This document shows positions 45,380 through 56,653 of a stretch of DNA of 64,000 nucleotides, one piece after another. Position 1 is the first letter of the stretch. Each line of letters begins with the position of its first letter. This DNA comes from Acanthosepion pharaonis (taxonomy: Eukaryota; Mollusca; Cephalopoda; Sepiida; Sepiidae): positions 140,001 through 204,000 of the forward strand of contig CAHIKZ030000386.1 in NCBI GenBank assembly GCA_903632075.3. The letters are read 5' to 3'. A program made the position numbers and the translations under genes. The notes below the pieces were generated by a model. That model was not told the origin of the DNA. It saw only the letters and a program-made list of their open reading frames with translations, and searched no databases.

Positions 45380-45660
45380 TATTTTGTATGCAATTTTATT
45401 TTACTTTTTTTCTTTTGAGATAATAATGGCTTTATTAATACAAGCTTTACTAATTAACCTATAACTGGTGGGGAGAAGATGTGGATTCATACCATCTTCT
45501 TCAAGATGGGTATTTGCGCATAAGTGACTATAACGTGCCTGACTGGAATTATCTTTTACATCACTCTCACATCCAAACTTACAGCATCTGGTATTCCCAA
45601 GTGGTCACCCATCCAGGTACTGACTGGGCTTGACTTTGCTTAACTTACAAGATCAAGTCC
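45380..45660 (-). mobile_element. 5S-tRNA SINE copy
   Basis: Tail TTTTGAGATAATAATGGC, body GTGGATTCATACC, then a 5S-like head at about 45580-45655 (CTGGTATTCCCAAGTGGTCA, CCCATCCAGGTACTGACTGG, CTTTGCTTAACTT). Confidence 0.7.
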
Positions 45661-45676
45661 CCCCCCACCCCCGTTT

Positions 45677-45678
<2 letters not shown>

Positions 45679-45715
<37 letters not shown>
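45679..45715. repeat. Poly-T run
   Basis: About 37 T. It abuts the 3' end of the minus-strand LINE that follows. Confidence 0.9.
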
Positions 45716-45719
<4 letters not shown>

Positions 45720-45720
45720 T

Positions 45721-46530
45721 TTCACTTCAAGCAAGGCAATAATGACATTAATACACAATGGGTTACTGGGAGTGAAAGAGAATGAGAAGATTTTAGTGAG
45801 GAGAAATTACAATAAAAGAACAGCATTCAGGAAGACAAGAACATTGCAACTGACGTTGCGTTTAAATTTTTGAAGATTGTAGGTGGCAAGAAAGCAAGAA
45901 ACTAGAAAGTTCCACAGGTGAGAAGTGTGAGAAAAGAAACTATTACAATAGAACTAATATCAAGATAATTCAACAGTAACATGCTGCAATCTATTTGCTT
46001 AAATTCATGCAGTCAAGGTACCAAGGAAGAAAGCTTATTAGAACAATATCCATGAAAATACTTATAGAGAGAACAGAAGGGAGCCAGGTTATGGTGGTGG
46101 GATAGTGACTGAAGTCATGATGCCAGGTCAGGACTGATTACATTATAGACCCTTCTTTAAATTTTGTCAAGAATCTCAAGATATATAGCGGAAGCACCAG
46201 ATGAAATAAGGTAGTAATATACAATGTATAGATGAATGGCAGATTTATTAACATGTAAAATGAATTCTGATGAGAGGAATTGTCTGAACCAACTTTCTTA
46301 GCTGCAGACCTAGCAACTGATTTAATATAATCATTCCACTTCATGTCAGTGGAAAACATGAGACCAAAAAGATGCAGTGAGTTGCTTTCCTGGTGGTTAG
46401 TATCAGCCATGCTGATGGAAGGCAAAAAAAAAGGTTCTCTGTGGTGATTAAAAGATAAGTTTCATTTTAGAGACATTCAAATTTTTAAGTCATTTCTTGC
46501 CCCAGTTAACAATTAATTGTAAGTTATTTT
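45721..46530 (-). pseudogene. LINE RT C-terminus (RLWNSLP family), second large copy
   Basis: The minus frame 46138-46425 reads FGLMFSTDMKWNDYIKSVAR, SAAKKVG and ILRFLTKFKEG, homologous to 35874-36131. The downstream parts are frameshifted, with TTCCACAGG and CAAGCAAGGC blocks aligning to 35418-35640. Confidence 0.8.
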
Positions 46531-46627
46531 CAAGAGCAGTGCTAGTTTTACTTTATTGGGTCTATTATTAGGACAGGAGTAAATAGTTGTCATCTGCATA
46601 AATAACTAGTTTGGAACTGATCTTGAA

Positions 46628-46880
46628 GTATGTATTTGTATATATGTATGTATGTATTTGTATATATGTATGTATGTATTTGTATATATGTATGTATGTA
46701 TTTGTATATATATATGTATGTATTTGTATATATATATGTATATATGTATTTGTATATATGTATATATGTATTTGTATATATGTATGTATGTATTTGTATA
46801 TATGTATGTATTTGTATATATGTATGTTTGTATGTATTTGTATGTATGTTTGTATGTATTTGTATGTATGTATGTATAAG
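46628..46880. repeat. Imperfect GTAT-rich repeat, unit about 24 bp
   Basis: About ten variants of TATGTATTTGTATATATGTA in tandem. They create long open frames on both strands that are not genes. Confidence 0.9.
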
Positions 46881-47629
46881 GAGTATACAAGATAGGAATC
46901 CTAAAACTATTTCATTTTTTTTTCTGTAAAAATATACAGCTTATAAAAAATTTCTGAATGCACAGAGACAGAATCCATAATTTGATAAATTTCATACTTA
47001 AGGCTAGAATGCTGTTGTATAAAGACATGTAGATATAAATTTTATTTATATAGCTAAATTGTTTGGAGAAATCTTTTTCTGGTTTATTACCATAAAAGCA
47101 TAATATTTTCACGTTCAGCAGAAAAATAACTAAAATTTAAACCCTTTTCATTGCTACTGAGTCAACAAAATTTGATCTGCCAGCTGTAAGAAGTTCAGTA
47201 TAGATTCATTCCTGCTTCACAATGTAACAGCATACTCAAGTATTTTTATTTTTTTTTAACAATTTGGTTTGGGATGTTCTGGAAAAAAAATCTTATATGC
47301 TGGGGATGATCTTTTAAGGAGTTAAATACTGGCCATGATCTGTTACAGGGCTAAATCAAGATAACAAAATATAAATAAGTAGTAAAAAAAACATGCTCTA
47401 AAATCATTTTGTGAGATAGACTGTATTTTTTGTTCTTAAATACTGAACTTTGCTATTGAAACAGAAAAAAATAGCATTTATTTTCAAAGTATCAATGTAC
47501 TGAGACAATTGTTTCTCAGTTTTACTCAGTAATCTCAAGTTTACATTTACATTCATGAACATGTGTCATTGAAGTGAAACTTTGCTCATAAGAGATTCAA
47601 TAAGCAAGAATTATATTTAAGTCATTGTC
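46881..47629. other. AT-rich sequence, nothing recognised
   Basis: No gene or repeat was recognised. Confidence 0.4.
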
Positions 47630-47905
47630 GGCACTTCGACATGGTGTAATGTTTAGGAAGATTGTCTTGCTAGATCACTTAAAACTGAGTAGTAAGTTCC
47701 ATCTTCACTGGGTACTGCATACTTCTGGCCTTGTTCCACATGTAAATTACACTTAGAAAATTGCTATAATTACTTTGAAGCATTTCAATATGGTGTATTG
47801 GTTAGCAAACTTGTTTTGATAGATCATTTGACTCTGTAGTGAGTTCAATCCTGATTGGGTGCTCCATACTTTCGTCCTTGTGCCACAACTAAACAAAGTC
47901 AGTGT
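47630..47905 (+). mobile_element. Two tandem tRNA-derived SINE units
   Basis: 47630-47760 and 47775-47905 are diverged copies of one unit (ATGGTGTA.TG.TTAG.AA, TTG.TAGATCA, GTAGTGAGTTCAATCCTGA, CCTTGTNCCACA), with A- and B-box-like motifs. A third copy is at 54822-54960. Confidence 0.65.
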
Positions 47906-48647
47906 ATGTTTTATTAACAGCTGTAATATTTCAGATCGGCAGATGAGATAACTTGCAATCAACAGTGTGGTCCAACTGTATTTATAAATTTCAATTTACC
48001 TTTTAGGTTTTTGAATTATTTTGAAAGCCAAGGAAATTAATAATATTTGCCCTCTTTTATTGTTTAACTAGCCTAAAAGCTGCCCAGAGGGTTTTTGGGC
48101 CTTTTACCTTCAGCATCCTATGTACGTAAAAGTTTTAAGAACTTAAAAATAATAAAATTATTTTATATTTATTTGACACCTTAATTCAGTATAATGTTTC
48201 TTTGTATTATGCAACTAATCTCCGTAGTTTACATTTATTTATTTTGTGTACAATTTTTTTCTTTAAAAATCACCATTCTTTATGATCCCTTTGTATAAAG
48301 TCACTCTTAAAAGACATTAGGGAACACAAACTATGCAAAATTACAAATACGTCACAGTATGTGTGCTAGAAAAAGAAAAAAAAAGGAGAGCAATGTACCA
48401 TGCCCTGCTTAAGTTTTAATTATGGCTTAATTAGACGATATCAATTACAGTTGTGACGAAAAGCAAAATTAAAGTTAAACCTTTAATGAAGAATTGTTTT
48501 TTTTTTTTTTTTTAAATCTTTTAATTTGTTTGATATTTAAATTTAACTTTAAATGAACTATTTAATTTTTAATCGCATGTAACTACAATAGTTACTACCT
48601 GTTACTTCAGCTTGTTTATGATTTGCTAAGATTGAAAAACAAATCAA
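47906..48647. other. AT-rich sequence, nothing recognised
   Basis: No gene seen; a poly-T run is near 48499-48513. Confidence 0.4.
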
Positions 48648-49255
48648 CACGCATACACCGGGCTTTGTTTAGATAACGACACGCACACACCGGGCTTTGT
48701 TTAGATAACGACACGCACACACCGGGCTTTGTTTAGATAACGACACGCACACACCGGGCTTTGTTTAGATAAACATAACGCACACACCGGGCTTTGTTTA
48801 GATAACGACACGCATTAACCGGGCTTTGTTTAGATAACGACACGCACACACCGGGCTTTGTTTAGATAACGACACGCACACACCGGGCTTTGTTTAGATA
48901 ACGACACGCACACACCGGGCTTTGTTTAGATAACGACACGCACACACCGGGCTTTGTTTAGATAACGACACGCACACACCGGGCTTTGTTTAGATAACGA
49001 CACGCACACACCGGGCTTTGTTTAGATAACGACACGCACACACCGGGCTTTGTTTAGATAACGACATTTACCGGGCTTTGTTTAGATAACGACACGCACA
49101 CACCGGGCTTTGTTTAGATAACGACACGCACACACCGGGCTTTGTTTAGATAACGACACGCACACACCGGGCTTTGTTTAGATAACGACACGCACACACC
49201 GGGCTTTGTTTAGATAACGACACGCACACACCGGGCTTTGTTTAGATAACGACAC
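48648..49255. repeat. 32-bp minisatellite, about 19 copies
   Basis: The unit is CGGGCTTTGTTTAGATAACG followed by ACACGCACACAC, exactly 32 bp. Most units are identical. Exceptions lie near 48768 (AAACATAACG), 48815 (CATTAAC) and 49066 (ATTTAC). The array is CpG-containing and more GC-rich than its AT-rich surroundings. Spacers are identical, so it is not a CRISPR array. Confidence 0.97.
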
Positions 49256-49741
49256 TGTGTTAAATTAGATTGAGGATTAAATAAAAAAAATATGTACTGA
49301 TTTAAAAGGATACAAAATACAAACATTAGTAATATATTAACAAGAATGTTTAAAATGCATATCACATTAAGACCAAGCAGTCATTCCTTCTTTTAATACA
49401 GGGTAGGCTTCTTAGACATATTGTTTCCAACACTTTAATTTGGGATTGGACTGTGGCTTGCACAATATAGAGAACATTTTCTTTTGATATGGCATGCCTA
49501 CGATTATTTAAGTGATATGTTCCTTCTGGGTCTGCAATTGTGGACCACCTAATAATCATCAGTATACTGCAACATGTCATGAGAACATGATCTTTATGTT
49601 GTGCAGATCGCCATTTCAGTTTAGTGTCGGAAACAATTTTTATTAAGGCTTTTCTGTATTCATTTGATTAGATATTCTTCTGATATTATTCATTTTTTTA
49701 TTTTAAAGACTTGAAACTGTTAAAAACAAGTATATTCAATA
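49256..49741. other. Unassigned sequence with a 72-codon minus frame
   Basis: The minus frame 49362-49580 (for example RRHAISKENVLYIVQATVQ) has no recognised domain and no good splice context. It is not called as a gene. Confidence 0.3.
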
Positions 49742-50092
49742 TTTACACTATTTATATTCACACTCATCTTTGATCTTATCACAACGTTTCGACCATTGTA
49801 CTCTCTGGTCTTTTCCAGTGTATATTGATCTGGTTCGAGCACTGTACTTGAACTCTGTGGAAACAGGTGAGCAATAACTGAACAATACTATAAAAATAAA
49901 ACAACACTATATCCCTGGAATTGTGCAGTGGAATGTGGACATGTCTCGGGTTCAGTTCAGAATTCCCTGTAGGTTACCCAGATCAATATACACCTGAGGA
50001 AGGCTGAAGGACACAATAACTGAAACATTGTGATAACAACAAAGACGAGGAGAATACTTGGGATATAAATAGTGTAAATAATAACTCCTCAT
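49742..50092. mobile_element. Foldback of Penelope-associated ends with hammerhead-like core
   Basis: The left arm 49742-49833 and right arm 49979-50092 are imperfect complements (ATTTACACTATTTATATT..., CCAGTGTATATTGATCTGG and their complements), with about 145 bp between. On the minus strand the left arm contains GACC-12 nt-GGTC-GAAAC at 49786-49810. The right arm has ACCTGAGGA...ACTGAAACATTGTG. The centre has AACAGGTGAGCAATAACTG. Confidence 0.6.
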
Positions 50093-51024
50093 CCCAGAAA
50101 TTCACACAAAAAATATATTAAAGTTAAAATAATCTCAATTTAATTTCTGTTCTCTCATTGTTAAAAAATGCATTTTACTACAGTAGGAAAAATAAAGAAT
50201 AGACTGTTGTTTAGTATTTGAAGAAACTTTTGTTTGACTTCATTTCTAATATTTGTTCATAAGTTATTCATAAACCCTTAAAGAATTCTTTCTTCTGGTT
50301 TAGGAAAAAAAAAATGGGCTAATGTGCCTGCAATAAGATGTAAGGACGTTTTTTTTTCCCATGACAAAACTTTTTTTTAACTACCTTCACTTTTTGATAC
50401 TGTTTATGGTTTTAAGAAGTTTTTGGGAATTTGCAACAAAAATATTAAATACTATTTATTTATTAGAATAATTTTATATTTACAACTTTCTAAAAACTAA
50501 TAAAACTAATGCAATATTTATCATTTACCAATTTATAAAGAAATCAATACAAAAACAATTTATTTTTTTATAATTTTATAAACATTTACTAATTTATTAA
50601 AATATGTAAACCAGATATAAGAAAATCCTTATTCTTTACCATTTTATAAAATTTGAATCAATTGGCAATTAGCTCATTCTTTGCTAGCCATTCCAATAAA
50701 TAATAAATAGTGAAAATAAACAATCTGATAGTGTTTACTGTTTTTATTGTAAATTATTAAGAACAAAAAAAGTGTACAAATTCACTTTAACAGGTTTAGG
50801 TTTTATTTCAATTCTAATCATTGCTTTTTAAAATGATAAACATTGCCGAAGATTGAAGGTAGTTTAAAAATTTAATTGTCATGGGACAAACCATCTTATT
50901 GTGGGCATTTAAGTCCATGCTTACAAAAAATTGCTTAGATAATGTTATGCTTTCTTTGTTATTAATCAATTAAAAGATGTTAAATATGAAAGAATTGTTC
51001 TTTTGAATAAATAGACTGATTGTA
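50093..51024. other. AT-rich sequence, nothing recognised
   Basis: No gene, repeat or tRNA-like motif was recognised. Confidence 0.45.
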
Positions 51025-52560
51025 CATTATTTACAATATTCTGACTATTGTCTTCATCTTTGTCGACATATTTATTACAATGTTTCAGCCGTTGTACTGA
51101 ACCCTTCATTTCACACACTGGGGTAGATTGTTCTAGTTCCATGTTTAATGGATGTCAGTTATCTGTTATTTCCTGTTAATTTCCCTCTGAAAGTTTTCCA
51201 CTGCCTTAACCGGGTATTGAACTCGCACTCCTTGGGTCCTGTCACGGGATCTAACTAACGCCTTTATTCACTGTGCCATATGTCCTTGAGGACATCTGTG
51301 TATGAATTTCTGGGTATTATAAACCTAATGTCTTCAACCATTTTTACCAGAGCTCCTATTGCAATTTTTGTTATTGCTTTTCTCTGGCACTCCTTATTAC
51401 TGGTTCCCATATTGTATTCATTTCTGTTTGGTTGGCTCAGGAGATTTTTGTGGCATAGCATATGTGCTGATTCCATAAGTTTACAAATTTTTCAGTGGTG
51501 TTCTTTGCCTATGATCTCAACCTGATTCCGCAGAGGGCAGTGAGCTCCCTTCTCTCTCCATATGCTGTCAGCCACACCTGATTTTTCCACTTCCCCTCAT
51601 GTTACAGCTTTCTGGTGTTCTTGGAGCCTTAACTTAAGAGGGCGGCCTGTCTCCCCTTTATATTTCTTTCCGCAGCTGCATGGGATAGCATACACACAGT
51701 CTTTAGTCATGTTCTCCTCTATGGGGGGGTCTTACTCTGGAGAGATATCTGTGAAGTGTCGTCAAGATTTTGAAGGTTGTCCTGATATTATATGGACTGC
51801 AGATCCTTTGTATTTTCTCTGATAACCCCTTCACATAAGGCAAGCAGACTGTTTTCCGAATGTTGTTGTCTTCCTCTTGTAGCTGCCTATCCCAATTTTT
51901 TGAGGCTGCTGCCATGTACCCAGGGTAGTTGTTACATTGTAGGGTACTACTTATATTGACCAATTCTTTATCTAATGTCTCTGGGTCGCCACTTATGATT
52001 TTCGCTTGGTGTTGTAAGCAGTAGACGATCCCTTTCTTTACGCTGTATGGATGGTGGGAGTTGAAATTGAGGTACTGTCCGGTGAATGTTGGTTTACGGT
52101 ATACAGATGTCTTGAACCCATGCCCTGTTCAAGATATTAGAACATCCAGGAATGGGAGTGTGTTGTTACTCTCTTTCTCCATTGTGAACTATATCGAAGG
52201 TTTTGAGTTCACATGGTCCATCTTTCTGGTGTGGCCAGAGTATGAAGGTGTCCTCTACGTACCTTAACCATATAGTTGGCTTTAGAGAGATAGATTCTAA
52301 TGCCATTTCCTCAAAGTATTCCATGTATATATTCACCATTGCTGGTGATAATGCTGAGCCCATTGCTAAGTCCTCATCCTGTTGATATACGTGTGTGATC
52401 CCATTCTGAAGTGTGTTGTTTGTGTACAGAAAGTCAACATCTCCATCAGATTATCTATTGGAATACTGAAGGAGGCTGGAGCATACAACGGCTGAAACGT
52501 AATAAATATGGTGACAAAGATGAGGACAATAGTCCGAATATTGTAAATAATGTACATAAT
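51025..52560 (-). mobile_element. Truncated Penelope-like element flanked by inverted terminal sequences
   Basis: The minus strand carries the C-terminal half of a Penelope-type reverse transcriptase and a GIY-YIG-like endonuclease motif. Both ends carry the same 70-80-bp sequence in inverted orientation: 51025-51100 (ACATTATTTACAATATTCTG...) and 52484-52560 (...GAATATTGTAAATAATGTAC). Near 51208-51290 the minus strand has a tRNA-like part with GAGTTCAATACCCGG. Penelope-like elements are known for inverted or direct 'pLTR' ends, which fits. Confidence 0.8.
51264..52470 (-). pseudogene. Penelope-like reverse transcriptase/GIY-YIG, broken
   Basis: In minus order, near 52370-52380 DEDLAMGSALSP is followed by AMVNIYMEYFEEMALESISL and WLRYVEDTFILWPHQ. 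51703-51963 reads NYPGYMAAASKNWDRQLQEE and TVCLPYVKGLSEKIQRICSP. Near 51650-51720 VYAIPCSCGKKYKGETGRP gives the GIY-YIG-like start, then LRLQEHQKAV. 51264-51476 has MESAHMLCHKNLLSQPNRNE. The catalytic box reads YVED instead of YVDD, so the first catalytic Asp is lost, and there are several frameshifts and stops. The N-terminal half is missing. It is clearly a dead copy. Confidence 0.85.
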
Positions 52561-52639
52561 ACCTCGTCTCAGACTGATTGTAGTCCATTTTTTTGTTCTT
52601 TCTATCATGATAAAGCACTTGATGGATAGGAATCATTGA

Positions 52640-53566
52640 AGGAATTCATTAAAGTTTGCAAATAATTTAGTCATTATAAACATATAGGTTAAATAGGAAG
52701 GCAGATTTCAGCTTTGGTTGCCCATCAGTTTAGAAGGAAAACTCTGAATTCAAGACCATATATATTCCTGGCCTGGCAAAGCAATGAAAGGATCATGGAG
52801 GTTACAATGACACTGATCTCAACTGCAGTCACATACAATAATATCTGATATTAATAAACATACAAGGATATTTATGAAATAAAAATGCATTCATTTTCAA
52901 GGCTTCAAAGCAACATTTTTGACTTTACTTTTATTAGTATGAAGAGAATTTACTGAAATAGTATGTCTAAGAAATTCAGACAACATAAGACTATTATGTT
53001 TACTTGTTTCTTTCCAATCTATGTTGCTTATTTAACAATCAGAGAATGCAGAAAAGTTGCAATAAAAATGAAAAACTCCTCAATAATCAACGATAATACT
53101 TCATATAAGACAATTTAAGGTTGTTTATTTCCAATCCAAGCTGTTTAATAAAAAATGACGTTAACATTTTGAGAAAAGGAAAGTAAATCTAGTAAAAAAA
53201 ATTAACAATGCTTCATCTAAGAAATTATTAACAAGACTATTACTTCCACCACCACATATAGAAATCATAATTTGCTATAAAAATAGAATGGAGAATTTTA
53301 ATTACTTGATTAAATTTGAATGATGTGTTTTTTGTTTAGCTTTCATCACAATATGTAATTACTGTTGATGTCAGATAGGTTCCAAGTGATAGAGGATGCA
53401 AGTTCAAATCTTCTCAAAAGTTAATTATCTTTAATCATTTTAAACTAATTGACATCAATATTGTGATAGAAAGCAATAACAAGATGGAAGAAAATCAATC
53501 AAAAATTTATATTAATGACAATGCTTAATCTTAAAAAAAAAAATAGTTTAGGCAACTTAGAGACTA
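52640..53566. other. AT-rich sequence, weak SINE traces
   Basis: A B-box-like CAAGTTCAAATCTTC near 53400 is the only motif seen; no gene. Confidence 0.35.
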
Positions 53567-53675
53567 ATACGCCGACCCCCGTCCTCTCCCCGTTATACGC
53601 CGACCCCCGTCCTCTCCCCGTTATACGCCGACCCCCGTCCTCTCCCCAGTATACGCCGACCCTGTCCTCCCCACC
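53567..53675. repeat. 28-bp GC-rich minisatellite, 3.9 copies
   Basis: The unit is ATACGCCGACCCCCGTCCTC followed by TCCCCGTT. The first two units are identical, the third ends CAGT, and the fourth is slightly shorter. It is pyrimidine-rich on the plus strand in an AT-rich setting. Confidence 0.95.
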
Positions 53676-54423
53676 TACATTGCTAAATCTCAATAGTTTC
53701 GCTATTTAAACATTGTCTAACAAGTTTTATTTATATAGTCATATAATTATGAACAATTTTATTGTCTTGGGTTTTGTTGAATATAAGCAACAATTTGAAA
53801 AGCATAAATAACTTGCAATTAAACATTTTACTATTTCAAATGAAAACACCATGAGGGATTTATTAAAAGTTAAAACAAATTATTTATATATTGAAAAATT
53901 CATCTTGGCTATTTCACATCAGAATATATTTTGATATATATTTTACTGGTGAAATTTTGACAAGAGGAAAATTTGAATTTTAGTATTAATCTTTTTTTTC
54001 TCTAGTTTTTCTTTATTGGCATAGAAAAATAGATAGGCAAACTTTGAATGACTTGATTTACTTGCATGCATTGTGAAATTCAGACATGCAAATATTTTTG
54101 TATATTGTGGGGGTGGAAAAAACTTGTTACTGGTTATTTTCCCCAATGTAACTAGCTGTGAAGTCGGATAAATAGTTGCTTTTTTCTTTCCTTTTTTTTT
54201 TTTTTTTAACATTTGAATTTAATTTTCTATTGAATTCTCTTCAAGCATAACAGTTTTATATAGCGATAAGAAAGATATTGTAAAGCCAGAAATGCTGTCA
54301 GTGGAAGTCTGAAAGAAAGTATATTTATTGCAAAGACTGTTTGCCGTTGCAATAAAATGCTCCATATCAGAGATAGAGCATTCAATCATCTGACAAATTT
54401 TTTTATGTTAATCATATGTCAAC
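53676..54423. other. AT-rich sequence, nothing recognised
   Basis: The 89-codon minus frame at 53943-54212 is lysine-rich from homopolymers and not believed. Confidence 0.4.
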
Positions 54424-54508
54424 ACCAAGAGGCAACAGTTTGTTTCATGCTAAATGCAATTGTCAGGCCTGACGATTGCATTTAGCATGAAATACTGTTG
54501 CCTCTGGG
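54424..54508. repeat. Hairpin with about 40-bp arms
   Basis: The arms read CCAAGAGGCAACAGTTTGTT, TCATGCTAAATGCAAT and the complement, meeting at GTCAGGCCTGAC. Only a few mismatches are present, so a cruciform or strong RNA hairpin is possible. Confidence 0.85.
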
Positions 54509-54821
54509 TATTAACTTCAATGTCCACTTTTATATTTATATATGCTCTATCCTAATGCTGAGCACTTTAACCCATAAATATAACATACCTTAAAACTATA
54601 TTTTATCATAAGTGTCAGATTTTGAAACGTGAAACTGACAGTCACCATACAATATTGATTCCTACCTTCACACTCTCTATAACTATAAACACTCTCTCTC
54701 ATATTGAGTACTCTTCCCCTATAATTATAGCAAATTTTAAAATACAGAGAGTGATATCATGTATGTTGATGATTTAATTCAAATCTTGCAGGTAATATTT
54801 ATTTTATTTGCAATATTGAGC
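54509..54821. other. Possible MITE remnant
   Basis: GCTGAGCACTTTAACCC, GAAACTGACAGTCACCAT and TTGAGTACTCTTCCCC recur in similar order at 60236-60360 and in reverse near 43140-43290. Confidence 0.35.
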
Positions 54822-54960
54822 ACTTCAACATGGTGTACTGATTAGTAAGCTTGTCTCGTTAGATCAATTACAACTGAGTAGTGAGTTTGATCCTCACTGA
54901 CTGTTCCACACTTTCAGCTTCGTGCCACTGCCACATCTAAGCTACACTTATGATAATCGT
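54822..54960 (+). mobile_element. tRNA-derived SINE unit (same as 47630-47905)
   Basis: ACATGGTGTACTGATTAGTA (A box) and GTGAGTTTGATCCTCACTG (B box), then CTTCGTGCCACTGCCACATC. Confidence 0.65.
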
Positions 54961-56021
54961 CATATTTTATTTGTAATCTTACTTGAATAATGAATGTTTT
55001 ATTTCATGTTGACCTGACCCTCAGATTGCAATAAGTGGTAAGTCAAGTAATTATTGAAGTACCTATTTACTTTTTATTTAATTCACTTAATGAAAATTCC
55101 TTTGATTTGTATCCTTGAACAGAAAAATAAAACTGTGACTTGTGAATAATTTATGATAACATCAGCCATCTTTGGTATGTCTTTGGAGTGGCTGACTTAA
55201 GTAACAAGATCATAAACATTGACCAATCACAACTTGACATTCAGAGAGTGATGACATTCCAGTAATTCTTCCCCTCCCCTGCCACATATTTTCTATGTAA
55301 ACCTTATACTATTAGAGCAAAACACTATAGTTAACCCAATAAATAACCTGAACTTGATTTATTAAATAACAGTTTTTGTAAAGGTTATACCCAAATTCAA
55401 TTTTTAAGGACATTTAATTGATATATCATTGTTTTTGTGTTGACGCAATGAAACCCACCTTTTGTTCTTTTTAAAACTCATTCTGAAAAAAAAAAAAACA
55501 TCTGTGCCATGATCTTATGTTTATACTTCTGGGACAGTTTTGTCCTTCCTATCAACCTATTAAAATGCTTTGAATCTGTCATCCATACAAATAGTGGTGT
55601 ACTAAAAAACCATGACATTAACTAACTTAAGTAAAGAACGCTATGCAAAAAAACATTTCTAAAAACAGAAAAATTAAAGAACAAAATGCTGCTTAATATG
55701 ACAAATTGATATTAATTTATTTTTTGACATTATTTTAAAGTCCTATCACTTATAAGTTTATAGTTCAAAACATTGATAACAAAATTTTTCTGCTTGAATT
55801 TCTAAGATTAATAATTGTCATAACTATATTCAAATTAATGTCTTCATCTTGGTTGTTACACTTAACTATAGCCAATTAATCTAAATTTTTGCAGTAAGAG
55901 ATAAAAATAAAACCACAATCTCTGTTGCACATTTATGTTAACTACATTTGAAATTGGAACATGCATGGAAGGGTTTATCTTTCCTTATTGCTGCCCACTG
56001 TTTTTATCATTACCCCTACAA
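54961..56021. other. AT-rich sequence, nothing recognised
   Basis: No gene or clear repeat. Confidence 0.45.
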
Positions 56022-56542
56022 TCTGTTTATATTATTTACATTGTTTGGACTGTTGTCCTCGTCACAATGTTTTGGTCATTGTATGCTCCAACCTTCTTCA
56101 GGTGATTGGAATTTTGAACCAAACCCTTTATTTCATCCACTGGGGTAGATTGTTCTAGTTCCATATGCCATGCTTCTTACAGATATCCCAGTTTTCAGTT
56201 AGTAATTCAATTCTCCAAGTTTTTGTTCACCACTGCTGTGGCCAGGTATTGAACTCACAACTCTTTGGGTCAAGTCACTGAATTATTTCAACTAATGCTT
56301 TTATCGACTGGGCCATGTTGATTGAAGTAATCCAGTGACTTGGAGAGTTGAGATACTAAAAATGAATAACTGAAACTGAGATATACAGAAGAGGCATGGC
56401 ACATGTAACTAGAATAATGTACCCTAGTAGATGAAACGAAGCTCAAAATTCCAGTCACCTGAAGAAAGCCAGAGTGTACAATGGCTGAAACATGAATATG
56501 GCAAGAAAGATGATGACAACAGTCTGAACAATGTAAATAGTT
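56022..56542. mobile_element. Non-autonomous Penelope-type foldback with tRNA-like core
   Basis: The outer arms (56022-56165 and 56385-56542) are inverted copies of the terminal sequence found around the Penelope-like element at 51025-52560. The centre (about 56230-56325) holds the tRNA-like part (GGTATTGAACTCACAACTC in minus sense), matching 51208-51290. There is no reverse transcriptase. Hammerhead-like cores are at 56074-56105 (minus) and 56459-56491 (plus). Confidence 0.65.
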
Positions 56543-56653
56543 ACAATTCCTACACTCTGCTTTAATATTTTTTTACAGAAACAAAATAAAGCTATCTGAT
56601 AAGGATAAAAAAAAAAACTTCCTATTAAACTCCATATATTTAACTAAATGCTT

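Noticed and set aside
46606..46929. Long open frames on both strands (94-99 codons)
   Set aside because: They arise from the stop-free imperfect GTAT repeat and encode only Tyr/Ile/Cys/Val strings.
48648..49255. CRISPR-like appearance of the regular 32-bp array
   Set aside because: There are no distinct spacers between repeats: the whole 32-bp period is identical from unit to unit. The setting is a eukaryotic intron-rich genome. It is a minisatellite.
49362..49580. 72-codon minus-strand frame beside the minisatellite
   Set aside because: No recognised domain and poor splice context; could be a transposon relic but cannot be supported.
53499..53709. Proline- or glycine-rich open frames
   Set aside because: Caused by the 28-bp minisatellite.
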